NCBI GenBank assembly: GCA_910584845.1
Contig: CAJUDH010000008.1
Coordinates: forward strand, 62,001-126,000
Source: an uncultured Lachnospiraceae bacterium
GTDB taxonomy: Bacteria; Bacillota; Clostridia; Lachnospirales; Lachnospiraceae
Length of the DNA stretch: 64,000 bases
Reading direction: 5' to 3'
Part shown: piece by piece, positions 26,308 to 34,751 of the stretch
Position numbering within the stretch: the stretch's first letter is position 1
Layout of the letters: each line of letters opens with the position of its first letter
Notes under the pieces: generated by a model
What the model saw: the letters and a program-made list of their open reading frames with translations, nothing else
What the model was told of the DNA's origin: nothing
Database searches by the model: none
Program-made: the position numbers and the translations under genes

Positions 26308-27583
26308 AAATGAATTGGAATTATACATCCATATCCCGTTCTGCGCCCATAAATGCAACTACTGTGATTTTTTGTCTTATGCGGCCCCGGAGCGGTCATA
26401 CCGGGGATATGTGGACAAATTGATCGAGGAGATTTATGGCCAGGGCGCGAATTTTCAAAATTCCCATGTGTCCACGGTATTTTTGGGCGGGGGGACGCCG
26501 TCCATGCTGCCGGCCCATATGGTAGAAGAATTGTTTGCCGTCCTTTATGGATGCTTTGATATTGACATGGACGCGGAGGTTACCATCGAGGCCAACCCTG
26601 GCACTTTGACCATGGACAAGCTGGAGACTTACCTGCAAAGCGGGATTAACCGGATCAGTTTAGGGCTTCAGTCTTCCGATGACAAGGAATTGAAAATGCT
26701 GGGGCGGATCCATACGTTTGACGGATTTTTAAAAAGCTACCAGCGGGCGCGCCAGGCCGGCTTTACCAATATCAACATAGACTTGATGTCTGCCCTGCCG
26801 GGGCAAAACCTCCATTCCTGGAAAAATACGTTGCGCAAAGTGGCCATGTTAAAGCCGGAACATATCTCTGCCTATAGTTTGACCATTGAAGAAGGCACCC
26901 CCTTTTATGAGCGTTACGGCCCGAAAAACGTAAAGCAGTACGACCGGCTTTGGGCGAAAAAGAAAGCGGGGGGCAGCCGGGGCCAGGGAGGAGGCGCCCT
27001 GCGGGGGCCGGATATGGAAAAAGGCGGCGTGCCAGGAAACGGCGCCCCTAAATGGGAGGACTGGCCGCCGCTGCCTGACGAGGAAGAAGACCGGAAGATA
27101 TACCATTTGACCAAAGAGTTTTTGGCTTCCCAGGGATATGCCCGTTATGAGATCTCTAACTATGCCAGGCCGGGCCGTGAATGTTTGCATAACATAGGCT
27201 ACTGGACCGGCGTGGATTACTTAGGCCTGGGCCTAGGGGCTTCTTCTTATGTGGGGGGGCGCCGGTTTTGCAACACGCCGGTTTTGCGGGAATACCTGTC
27301 CCTGGACTTAAGGCGCCCCGGGGGGGCGGCCCAGGACATACAGGAACTGACCATGGAAGAGAAAATGGAAGAGTTTATGTTTTTGGGCCTTAGGATGGTA
27401 CAGGGCGTGTCCGGCAGCGAGTTTTTAGGCCGTTTCGGCCGGAACATGTGGAACATTTACGAGCCGGTGCTGGCCAGGCTAAAGGCCCAGGGGCTGATTG
27501 AAGTGGAAGCCCCTTGGGTAAGGCTGACGGAGCGGGGGACCGATGTGAGCAACCAGGTGCTAAGTGAATTTTTGCTGGGGTAA
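26297..27583 (+). CDS. hemW: HemW-type radical SAM protein
   Basis: This 428-residue radical SAM protein has the cluster motif CAHKCNYC at about residues 16-23, followed by GGGTPSML and the ISLGLQSSDDKELKMLGRIH segment. HemW proteins bind heme and act as heme chaperones; they lack the extra cysteine of true coproporphyrinogen dehydrogenase HemN. An insertion of about 40 Gly/Lys/Pro-rich residues (roughly 215-258) precedes the conserved YHLTKEFL segment and YARYEISNYARPG, and is absent from typical homologues. It overlaps the lepA end by 11 bases, with a weak ribosome site. Confidence 0.9.
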   Translation: MMNKNELELYIHIPFCAHKCNYCDFLSYAAPERSYRGYVDKLIEEIYGQGANFQNSHVSTVFLGGGTPSMLPAHMVEELFAVLYGCFDIDMDAEVTIEANPGTLTMDKLETYLQSGINRISLGLQSSDDKELKMLGRIHTFDGFLKSYQRARQAGFTNINIDLMSALPGQNLHSWKNTLRKVAMLKPEHISAYSLTIEEGTPFYERYGPKNVKQYDRLWAKKKAGGSRGQGGGALRGPDMEKGGVPGNGAPKWEDWPPLPDEEEDRKIYHLTKEFLASQGYARYEISNYARPGRECLHNIGYWTGVDYLGLGLGASSYVGGRRFCNTPVLREYLSLDLRRPGGAAQDIQELTMEEKMEEFMFLGLRMVQGVSGSEFLGRFGRNMWNIYEPVLARLKAQGLIEVEAPWVRLTERGTDVSNQVLSEFLLG

Positions 27584-27637
27584 GGGATGGGGGCCTTGTA
27601 TGGGAGGCCCCTTTTCAGAAATCGGAGGATACGTGTG

Positions 27638-29662
27638 ATGGAGCTGAATTTATGTATGGGGTGCATGAAGGAAAAGCAAGGTTTGGGGCCATGCCCCCAT
27701 TGCGGCTTCCAGAAGGAAAAGTACCGGCCCAACCCCTATTATCTTCCCCCGGAAACCATTTTGGCCGGAAAATACCTGGTGGGCAGGGTAATCGGGGAAG
27801 GCGGGTTCGGGATCACATATGTAGGGTATGACCTGAACCGGAGGGAAAAAACAGCGATTAAAGAATTTTACGTGGGCGAACTGGTTACCAGGAACGTTGC
27901 TATCCGCAACGGCCTGGAGGCATCCTCCAGGCAAAAGGGGGCGGTTTTCCGGAGTGAAAAGAGGAAGTTTTTGGAGGAAGCCCAACGTCTGGCAAAATTT
28001 CGGGGCCTTGCGGGCATTGTGGAGGTAAAGGACTGTTTCCAGGAAAATGAGACGGCTTATATCATTATGGAATTTGTGGAAGGCCAGACCCTGCAGCAGG
28101 TCCTGGACGGGCATAAAGGGCACATAGGGCCGGCCCAGGCACTGGAACTGATGAAGCCGGTTATGGAATCCCTGGAACAGGTGCACCGGGCGGGGCTGAT
28201 CCACCGGGATATAAGCCCGGATAACATTATGGTGACACCGGACCATAAGGGAAAACTCATTGATTTTGGGGCGGCCAGGGATTTTATCAATAGGGCTAAA
28301 AACATGTCGGTGATTTTAAAGCCCCACTATGCCCCCATAGAACAATACAAAAGCCATGGGGTACAAGGGCCGTGGACGGATGTTTATGGCTTGTGTGCCA
28401 CCTTGTACCGGGCTATTACCGGCCGGCTGCCGGATCTGGCCACGGACCGGCAGGAGGAAGACCGTTTGAAGCTTCCTTCCTTGCAGGGGATAAAAATGCC
28501 AAAATACCAGGAAGAAGCCTTGATGAAAGGGTTGTCCCTTGATTCCCGGGACCGTTTTCAGACCATGGGGGAACTGATAGAGGCTTTTGAGGAGCCTTCG
28601 GGCCCCAGGCTATATTCCGGGGCCAAGGCAGGCTGTGCGGGCGCGCCCTATGAAAAGGCATGGCATGGCATGGGAGGCGGACCTGGCAAAAAGCCCCGGC
28701 CAGGCACCGGGCATGGGGCATTAGGGAACACGGCCGCAAGTAAGAAAATTCCGGGTAAAATAGGGTTAGGGGCCCTGTGCGGCTGCTTGCTGCTTACATT
28801 GGCCCTTGCGCCGTTTTTTATTTTTCGGGGAGGCGGGCAAGGGGAGGAGGGATCCCCGCCTGTAGCAGAGGCGACGGGGGAAGAAGAGGCCCTTGTGGAG
28901 GAAGGGGGCGCTACCCGGGATTCGAAGGAAACGGCCCGGACCAATATTTTGATGGGGGATTATGTGAAGTTCCGTGACGAAAACAAGATGGTTTTGGGGA
29001 GCGGCCTGCAAAGGGAAACCATTTCTTCCATCCATTTTAAAGACAGCCTGGACCACGTGCCGCCCGACGGGTGGGACGTATCGGCCGCCGGGGACGGAGG
29101 GGTTATGGCATGGGCAGAGCCCAACGGCGATAAATACGATTTATACATAGCCGGGGACGGAGGGGTATGTGCCAATCCGGACAGCAGCGCTGTGTTTGCC
29201 TATTATTCCAACCTGTCAGATATTGATTTCGGAGGCTGTTTTGATACTTCCCAGGTGACAGACATGAGTGCCATGTTCAGCGGCTGCAAAAGTTTGACAA
29301 AACTGGACCTAAGCAGTTTTGACACTTCCCGGGTGACGGATATGGGGTTTATGTTCCAGAGCTGTGAAGGGCTTACGGAATTGAACATCGGAAGTTTCGA
29401 TACTTCCCAGGTAACAAGCATGACCCATATGTTCCGGGTATGCGCCAGCCTGCCCAGTTTGGATGTGCGCCATTTTGACACTTCCCGGGTGACGGATATG
29501 AGCTTTATGTTTGAGGAATGCGCCAGCCTGGCGCGGTTGGATGTAAGCCAATTTGACACGTCCCAGGTAACCAGTATGAAGGGGATGTTTCAAGGGTGTA
29601 CCGCTTTGGAAGGGCTTGATACCAGCGGTTTTGACAAGTCTAAAGTAGAAGACGGCGAGTAG
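27638..29662 (+). CDS. Serine/threonine kinase with TM and BspA-like surface repeats
   Basis: This 674-residue protein joins four parts. An N-terminal zinc ribbon has C6, C9, C19 and C22. An Hanks-type kinase domain covers about 45-315, with G-loop GEGGFG 53-58, Lys75, HRDISPDN 189-196 and DFG 209-211. One membrane helix lies at about 375-396. The outer region includes six FDTS/FDKS repeats (phenylalanines at 535, 561, 587, 613, 639 and 665, exact period 26), as in BspA/DUF285 surface proteins. All catalytic residues are present. This suggests a receptor kinase whose outer repeats sense or bind something; the ligand is unknown. The start follows GGAGG. Confidence 0.85.
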   Translation: MELNLCMGCMKEKQGLGPCPHCGFQKEKYRPNPYYLPPETILAGKYLVGRVIGEGGFGITYVGYDLNRREKTAIKEFYVGELVTRNVAIRNGLEASSRQKGAVFRSEKRKFLEEAQRLAKFRGLAGIVEVKDCFQENETAYIIMEFVEGQTLQQVLDGHKGHIGPAQALELMKPVMESLEQVHRAGLIHRDISPDNIMVTPDHKGKLIDFGAARDFINRAKNMSVILKPHYAPIEQYKSHGVQGPWTDVYGLCATLYRAITGRLPDLATDRQEEDRLKLPSLQGIKMPKYQEEALMKGLSLDSRDRFQTMGELIEAFEEPSGPRLYSGAKAGCAGAPYEKAWHGMGGGPGKKPRPGTGHGALGNTAASKKIPGKIGLGALCGCLLLTLALAPFFIFRGGGQGEEGSPPVAEATGEEEALVEEGGATRDSKETARTNILMGDYVKFRDENKMVLGSGLQRETISSIHFKDSLDHVPPDGWDVSAAGDGGVMAWAEPNGDKYDLYIAGDGGVCANPDSSAVFAYYSNLSDIDFGGCFDTSQVTDMSAMFSGCKSLTKLDLSSFDTSRVTDMGFMFQSCEGLTELNIGSFDTSQVTSMTHMFRVCASLPSLDVRHFDTSRVTDMSFMFEECASLARLDVSQFDTSQVTSMKGMFQGCTALEGLDTSGFDKSKVEDGE

Positions 29663-29815
29663 GTGTTTGAAGGGGCGCAGTGGCAATAGGCAAAGTCGTC
29701 CCAACGGCTTTCTATACGATCCCCCGTAGGCAGCAGGCTATGGTGTTTTGGCGGCAAAAGTTATAATCGGGGTCCGGACAGAAAAACAATATTATTGATA
29801 GGAAAGAGAGAGGAT

Positions 29816-30610
29816 ATGGGAAGAAAAGCGTTATTTTTCGACGTGGACGGGACACTGTTAAGCGAAGTTACCCATACAGTCCCGGACAGCGCAGTAAAGG
29901 CCCTGTCGGCTTCGCGGCAGGCAGGGAACCTGGTGTTTATCAATTCGGGGCGGACGTATTCCTTTTTAAAGGACATTGAAAATACGGTGGGCTGCGACGG
30001 GATTTTGTGCGGATGTGGAACCTGCGTGGTAGAGCGGGGGAAAGTGGTATTCCAGCACAGGATTGACAAGGAAAAGGGCCGCGAAATCCGTAAGGCTATG
30101 GTCGGCTATGGCTTTGACGGCATATTGGAAAGTACGGAAGGCCTTTATATGCGAAAACAGCGTTCCTGGATCCGGCCCCTGAACGCATTGCGGGACGAGG
30201 TGGCCAGGAAGGGGCTTTTGACCGACAGCCGCTGGGAGGACGAAAACTTGGAATTTGACAAATTTTGCGTTTTCGCAGACAAAGGCAGCGACAGGGAGGG
30301 ATTTTTTTCGTTTTTGTCGCCGGACATCCAGGTGATTGACCGGGGGGATGATTTTTATGAATGCGTCCCGGCAGGATATACCAAGGCTACGGCCATAGCC
30401 TGGGTACTGAAACATTATGGCCTGGAAAAAAAGGACGCCTATGTATTTGGCGACAGCAGCAACGACCTGGCTATGTTTGCCTATGCGGACAATGCGGTGC
30501 TTATGCATGACCATGACAAGGTGTTGGAGCCTTACGCCACTTTTGTGACAAAACGGGTGGAGGAAGACGGGATTGCCTGGGCTATGCAGGAGCTGGGGCT
30601 AACGTTATAA
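29816..30610 (+). CDS. Cof-type HAD-IIB phosphatase
   Basis: This 264-residue haloacid-dehalogenase phosphatase shows motif I FFDVDGTLL, motif II NSGRT, and the C-terminal metal site VFGDSSNDLAMFAYADNAV. The large C2 cap between motifs II and III marks the Cof/IIB group, which act on sugar phosphates and other small metabolites. The substrate cannot be told. The ATG at 29816 follows GAGAGG. A TATAAT at 29762 may be its -10. It lies between the kinase gene and ddh. Confidence 0.88.
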   Translation: MGRKALFFDVDGTLLSEVTHTVPDSAVKALSASRQAGNLVFINSGRTYSFLKDIENTVGCDGILCGCGTCVVERGKVVFQHRIDKEKGREIRKAMVGYGFDGILESTEGLYMRKQRSWIRPLNALRDEVARKGLLTDSRWEDENLEFDKFCVFADKGSDREGFFSFLSPDIQVIDRGDDFYECVPAGYTKATAIAWVLKHYGLEKKDAYVFGDSSNDLAMFAYADNAVLMHDHDKVLEPYATFVTKRVEEDGIAWAMQELGLTL

Positions 30611-30659
30611 CGCAGGTTGAAAGCGGAAAGGCAAAACGATTTCAGAAGGAGGACGGTTT

Positions 30660-31646
30660 ATGGCGATTCGAATTGGTATTTTAGGGTACGGCAATCTGGG
30701 GAAAGGGGTGGAAAGCGCAATCCGGCAGAATCCGGATATGGAACTGGCGGCTGTTTTTACCCGCAGGGACCCCAAAAGCTTATCGGTACCCACGAAAGAT
30801 GCCCAGGTGTTGCCGGCGGATGAGCTGGAGGGCAGGAAAGGGGAGGTTGACGTTTTGATCCTGTGCGGGGGGAGCGCTACGGACCTTCCCAAACAGACGC
30901 CCCAATATGCGGCTATGTACAATGTGGTGGACAGCTTTGACACCCATGCGAAAATCCCCGGGCATTTTGCCGCGGTGGATGCCCAGGCGAAGCGCGGGGG
31001 CAAGGTAAGCGTCATTTCCTGTGGCTGGGACCCCGGGATGTTTTCTCTAAACCGGCTATATGCCAGCGTGGTCCTTCCGGAAGGACAGGATTATACCTTC
31101 TGGGGCAAAGGCGTCAGCCAGGGCCATTCCGACGCCATCCGCCGGATCTGCGGGGTGAAAGACGCAAGGCAGTATACGGTTCCTGTACCGGAGGCGGTGG
31201 AGGCTGTCAAGAGCGGCGCTGCCCCCCAACTGTCCACCCGGCAGAAACATACCCGGGAGTGTTTTGTAGTAGCCCAGGAAGGGGCGGACCTGGCCCGGAT
31301 TGAACAAGAGATTAAGGCCATGCCCAATTACTTTGCGGATTATGACACAACCGTACATTTTATTACTGAGGAAGAATTGGCCAGGGACCATAGCGGTTTG
31401 CCCCACGGCGGATGCGTGATCCGTACGGGGAGGACGGGGATGGATTTGGAACATGGCCATGTGGTAGAATACCGTTTAAACCTGGACTCCAATCCGGAGT
31501 TTACCGGGGCAGTGCTCGTTGCCTACGCAAGGGCGGCGTACCGGATGAACCAGGAGGGGATGAGCGGGTGCAAGACCGTGTTTGACATTGCCCCGTCTTA
31601 CCTGTCGCACAAAAGCGGGGAAGAACTGCGGGGAAGCCTGCTGTAA
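30660..31646 (+). CDS. ddh: meso-Diaminopimelate D-dehydrogenase
   Basis: This 328-residue NADP-dependent enzyme reductively aminates tetrahydrodipicolinate directly to meso-diaminopimelate, a one-step route to lysine and peptidoglycan precursors. It has a Rossmann start (RIGILGYGNLGKGVE) and the family segments VVDSFDTHAKIP, SCGWDPGMFSLNR, FWGKGVSQGHSDAIR and NLDSNPEFTGAVLVAYARAA. AAGGAGG precedes the ATG and a terminator follows. With the lysA-family gene near the window start it gives a short diaminopimelate-lysine branch. Confidence 0.95.
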   Translation: MAIRIGILGYGNLGKGVESAIRQNPDMELAAVFTRRDPKSLSVPTKDAQVLPADELEGRKGEVDVLILCGGSATDLPKQTPQYAAMYNVVDSFDTHAKIPGHFAAVDAQAKRGGKVSVISCGWDPGMFSLNRLYASVVLPEGQDYTFWGKGVSQGHSDAIRRICGVKDARQYTVPVPEAVEAVKSGAAPQLSTRQKHTRECFVVAQEGADLARIEQEIKAMPNYFADYDTTVHFITEEELARDHSGLPHGGCVIRTGRTGMDLEHGHVVEYRLNLDSNPEFTGAVLVAYARAAYRMNQEGMSGCKTVFDIAPSYLSHKSGEELRGSLL

Positions 31647-31706
31647 TGCCGCCCGGCTTTCAAGGATGAAAATAAGGCCAGCTTTTGTTGCAGCAGCTTT
31701 CAGTGG

Positions 31707-31731
31707 GGGTCCGCTATGCGGACCCTTTTTT
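31707..31731 (+). terminator. Terminator after ddh
   Basis: GGGTCCGC (31707-31714) pairs with GCGGACCC (31718-31725) over TAT, followed by a run of T residues. Confidence 0.85.
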
Positions 31732-31732
31732 A

Positions 31733-31858
31733 TATCATAGGAAAGTGCGTCCTATGATACAAAACGCTCCGCGGGGATCGCACTGCGGCGGAAAGGAATT
31801 ATGTCGCTGAAGCGACCCGCCGCAGGCGGAGAATCCTGCAGAGCAGGATTCTTTTTTA
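31733..31858 (+). repeat. Structured repeat element, copy 2
   Basis: The hairpin TATCATAGGA (31733-31742) / TCCTATGATA (31750-31759) has loop AAGTGCG. It is followed by CAAAACGC, a GC-rich core, the small hairpin GTCGCT-GAA-GCGAC, and a terminator hairpin GAATCCTGC/GCAGGATTC with six T residues. The order of parts and much of the sequence match copy 1 at 402-536, 31 kb away. Confidence 0.8.
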
Positions 31859-31985
31859 CTTTATAGGAAATTGCGCCCGATAAAGCAAAAACCATCCGGG
31901 GATGCGCACTTCGCGCCTTAGGGGAATATCTGTTGACGCAGACGCGCTCCGGCGCAAGGGTCCGGTTCATCGGACCCTTTATTCT
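31859..31985 (+). repeat. Structured repeat element, copy 3 (tandem, diverged)
   Basis: This copy starts directly where copy 2 ends. The first hairpin is CTTTATAGGA/CCCGATAAAG (31859-31868/31876-31885) with loop AATTGCG, so stem sequence differs from copies 1 and 2 while pairing is largely kept. A diverged core follows (GGGATGCGCACTTCGCGCC), ending in the hairpin GGGTCCG/CGGACCC plus a T-rich tract. That last hairpin has the same arms as the ddh terminator. Confidence 0.65.
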
Positions 31986-32028
31986 CACTTTATTCTCATA
32001 GGAAAGCCTGGGGATCCGCCCGTTTAGC

Positions 32029-32057
32029 TTGACAAGAAAAAATGATTTCAATACAAT
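32029..32057 (+). promoter_or_regulatory. Sigma-A promoter of the sensor kinase operon
   Basis: TTGACA (32029-32034) and TACAAT (32052-32057), 17-bp spacer, 49 bp ahead of the kinase start. Confidence 0.75.
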
Positions 32058-32105
32058 GGTAACAATATGCGGGCCAGAAAAAATTGCGCCAGGAAGGAAT
32101 TGCCG

Positions 32106-33680
32106 ATGATGGGAAAAGCCAGAAAACTGTGGATGGAAATTTCTTTAAAGAAAAAACTGGACATTTTTGCCGTTATGATTCTCTTGGTTATGGGCCTTTC
32201 CGTGGCGTTTAATATAGTGGCCATGAATTTTGTGGTAAGGAATTTCAACCAGATCCTGGATGAAAACTCCCGGTGCCATGATTTGCAAGAAGCCATGGAA
32301 CTGGAAGCCGAGGCTTTTGCCGCCTATGTGAGGGACAAGAGAGAGGAGAACAAAGCGGCGTACAGGCTGTCTTGCGCCAGGGCACAGCGGTGCCTTGACG
32401 CCCTGCCTTTTGATTATGGGCAGATCGGAAGTGAACGTTATGCCAGGACTTGGAATGTGAAGAACGGGTACGAAAGCTACCAGGTAAGGCGGGATGAGTT
32501 CCTTGAGATGAGTTCCGGGGAGGAAGGGTATATCGCCAGCCTTTACGACGTTTATGAGATGCAAGGCTATTTGCAGTCGTATATCCGGAGGCTTGTGCAG
32601 GTCACTTTGAAAACAGGCATTGCCAGCTATCTGGAAAAGCTGCCGGCGATCTATGGGATGCGGTACGTGGTACTGGCGTTTTCGGTGGGTATGCTGGCGT
32701 TGACCATGGTTTTGGCAAAAGCCTTGTCCGATGCCCTGGTAAGCCCGATCGTCCTGCTTGCCGAAAGCAGCCGGAAAATCGCCCGGTATGACTTTAGTGA
32801 AGCGGATTTGTCTGTGGAATATAAAGACGAGGTGGGGGAGCTGGTAAAATCTTTCAATAAGATGAAGCATGCCACAGAAGGGTATATTAACACCTTGAAG
32901 AAAAACAGCGAAATGGCAGAGCTGCTACATAAAGAAGAGATGGAAAAGATAGAGGCGGAAAAACAGCTGGAAGCGGCCAGGATGGAATTGCTGAAAAGCC
33001 AGATCAACCCCCATTTCCTGTTTAACACACTGAATACCATATCCGGAATGGCCAAACTGGAGGGGGCCAAGACCACGGATCAAATGATCCATAGTTTAAG
33101 CAGCCTGTTCCGGTACAACTTAAAAATGTCCGAGCAGGTTGTGATGCTGGAAAGGGAACTGAAAGTGGTGGAGGATTATATGTTTATCCAGAGGATGCGT
33201 TTTGGCGAAAGGGTAGCCTATCAATGGAAGCTGGAACTGGATCCGGGGGCGGTAATGATCCCTGCTTTTACCTTGCAGCCCTTGGTGAAAAATGCAATAA
33301 TCCATGGCCTGGCAAAGAAAGAACAAGGGGGCAGGGTATTTTTGCGGGCCTGGCAGGAGGGTGGCTATGCGGTCATTTCCGTGGCGGATACAGGGGAGGG
33401 TATGGGCGAAGGCCGGTATAGGGAATTGTGCCAGGCTTTGGAAGAAAGCCAGAAAAGCGGAAAAGGGACTTCCAAAACAGGGATCGGCCTGGGAAACATT
33501 TACCGGAGGATACACGCCATGTACGGAAACGGCCAGGTAAAGATCTACAGCAGGAAGAGCCGGGGCACGGTGGTGCAGATGCGGATCCCACAGGGATCGG
33601 ATAGCAGTGGGGGCGCCTGCAAAAAGGGCCTTACGCAAAAAGAGGAGGTGCAGGATGTACCGGGTATTAATTGCAGATGA
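32106..33680 (+). CDS. LytS/YesM-type sensor histidine kinase
   Basis: This 524-residue membrane kinase has a first membrane helix at about 20-40, an extracytoplasmic helical domain to about 185 and a second helix at about 190-210. A HAMP region follows, then the His_kinase domain with the phosphoacceptor motif QINPHFLFNTLNTI and an ATPase domain (NAIIHGL, ADTGEGMG, GIGLGNIYRRI). Such kinases usually pair with AraC-type (YesN) response regulators and control sugar or carboxylate uptake. The gene overlaps the next one by 26 bases. The neighbouring TRAP genes suggest it sensed a TRAP substrate, but that locus is damaged. Confidence 0.88.
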   Translation: MMGKARKLWMEISLKKKLDIFAVMILLVMGLSVAFNIVAMNFVVRNFNQILDENSRCHDLQEAMELEAEAFAAYVRDKREENKAAYRLSCARAQRCLDALPFDYGQIGSERYARTWNVKNGYESYQVRRDEFLEMSSGEEGYIASLYDVYEMQGYLQSYIRRLVQVTLKTGIASYLEKLPAIYGMRYVVLAFSVGMLALTMVLAKALSDALVSPIVLLAESSRKIARYDFSEADLSVEYKDEVGELVKSFNKMKHATEGYINTLKKNSEMAELLHKEEMEKIEAEKQLEAARMELLKSQINPHFLFNTLNTISGMAKLEGAKTTDQMIHSLSSLFRYNLKMSEQVVMLERELKVVEDYMFIQRMRFGERVAYQWKLELDPGAVMIPAFTLQPLVKNAIIHGLAKKEQGGRVFLRAWQEGGYAVISVADTGEGMGEGRYRELCQALEESQKSGKGTSKTGIGLGNIYRRIHAMYGNGQVKIYSRKSRGTVVQMRIPQGSDSSGGACKKGLTQKEEVQDVPGINCR

Positions 33681-34212
33681 CGAGCGGATTGAGAGGATCA
33701 TATTGTACCAGATGCTGGACCGGAACCTGAATGGCAGATGTCAGGTTTTCCAGGCAGGGAACGGGAGGGAGGCATTGGAGGTTTATGAGCGGGAAAAGGT
33801 CCAGATTGCCATTTTAGACATCGAGATGCCGGGGGTCAACGGCATTGAGGCCGACCGGACGATACGGGAAAAGGATGCCGGGTGCAGCATTATCTTCCTT
33901 ACGGCTTTTGACGGATTTTCTTATGCCCGAAAGGCTATTACCGTGCGGGCCCTGGACTACTTATTGAAGCCTTGCGACGAAAAGGAACTGATGCTGGTTA
34001 TGGAAGAAGCGATCCGCCTGGCACAGGAAAGGGAAAGGACAGGGGCGGATTATGGAGGGGAACCGGGCAGACGCCTACAGAATACCGGCTGTCTGTTTTT
34101 TCCAGGTAACGTCCCCTTATGGCAAAGGGCTTCCTGTGTAAAAATTGCTTTCAAGGCCCCTGCCGGGGCAATACGGAAAACATCTGTGCTATTTGATGGA
34201 TATTCGATCTGA
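33655..34212 (+). CDS. Response regulator, truncated after the receiver domain
   Basis: The first 125 residues are a normal receiver domain: DDE near the start, the phosphoacceptor in ILDIEMPGVNG, the LTAF threonine and LKPCDEKEL lysine. YesN-type partners continue to an AraC DNA-binding domain, but here the frame runs into about 60 unrelated residues and stops at 185. No helix-turn-helix is seen. The start follows GGAGG at seven bases. Just downstream lies a 5'-truncated TRAP permease, so a deletion probably removed the output domain. It may still accept phosphate but should not bind DNA. Confidence 0.75.
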   Translation: MYRVLIADDERIERIILYQMLDRNLNGRCQVFQAGNGREALEVYEREKVQIAILDIEMPGVNGIEADRTIREKDAGCSIIFLTAFDGFSYARKAITVRALDYLLKPCDEKELMLVMEEAIRLAQERERTGADYGGEPGRRLQNTGCLFFPGNVPLWQRASCVKIAFKAPAGAIRKTSVLFDGYSI

Positions 34213-34248
34213 AGTAGATATTTGATTGTATGAAATTAATAAAGGATA

Positions 34249-34695
34249 AATGTACTTTGGATAAAATTATCCTATATTTTCGGGTTTTGCCTGACAAGGC
34301 TCCATGTGCCGGAACTGGCGGCCGGCGCCATTACGGGGCTTACCCGGAACCCCATAATTTTGGCCCTGCTCCTTAACCTGATCCTTTTGGTGCTGGGCTG
34401 TATTATGGATATGGCCCCAATTATTTTAATTGCGACGCCCATTTTGCTGCCTATCGCCGTTTCCATCGGGTTAGACCCGGTCCAGTTCGGTATTATGGTG
34501 GTGCTTAACTGCGGCATCGGGCTTTTGACCCCGCCGGTGGGGGCGGTGCTGTTTATAGGGTCCGCCGTATCCAAAGTGCCTATGGAACGGGTGGTTAAGG
34601 CGACGTTCCCGTTTTATATCTGCATGTTAATCACCCTGCTTTTGATCACTTTTGTCCCGGCCATCAGCTTGTGGCTTCCAGGGCTGATAGGATAA
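34249..34695 (+). pseudogene. dctM: 3' remnant of a TRAP large permease (DctM)
   Basis: The frame encodes only the last 140-150 residues of a DctM/SiaM-type permease: NPIILALLLNLILLVLGC, MDMAPIILIATPILLP, DPVQFGIMVVLNCGIGLLTPPVGAVLF and the terminal SLWLPG are clear. Similarity appears to begin near 34270, just after a stop at 34240-34242, without start codon or ribosome site. Full DctM proteins have about 425 residues, so two thirds and the small permease DctQ are missing. It is a relic left by the same event that truncated the response regulator. Confidence 0.8.
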
Positions 34696-34751
34696 AAAGG
34701 GGTTTCCCATAAGGGGATGCCCCGTTTGTGGAAAGAAGGGGGGGAGGGGTT

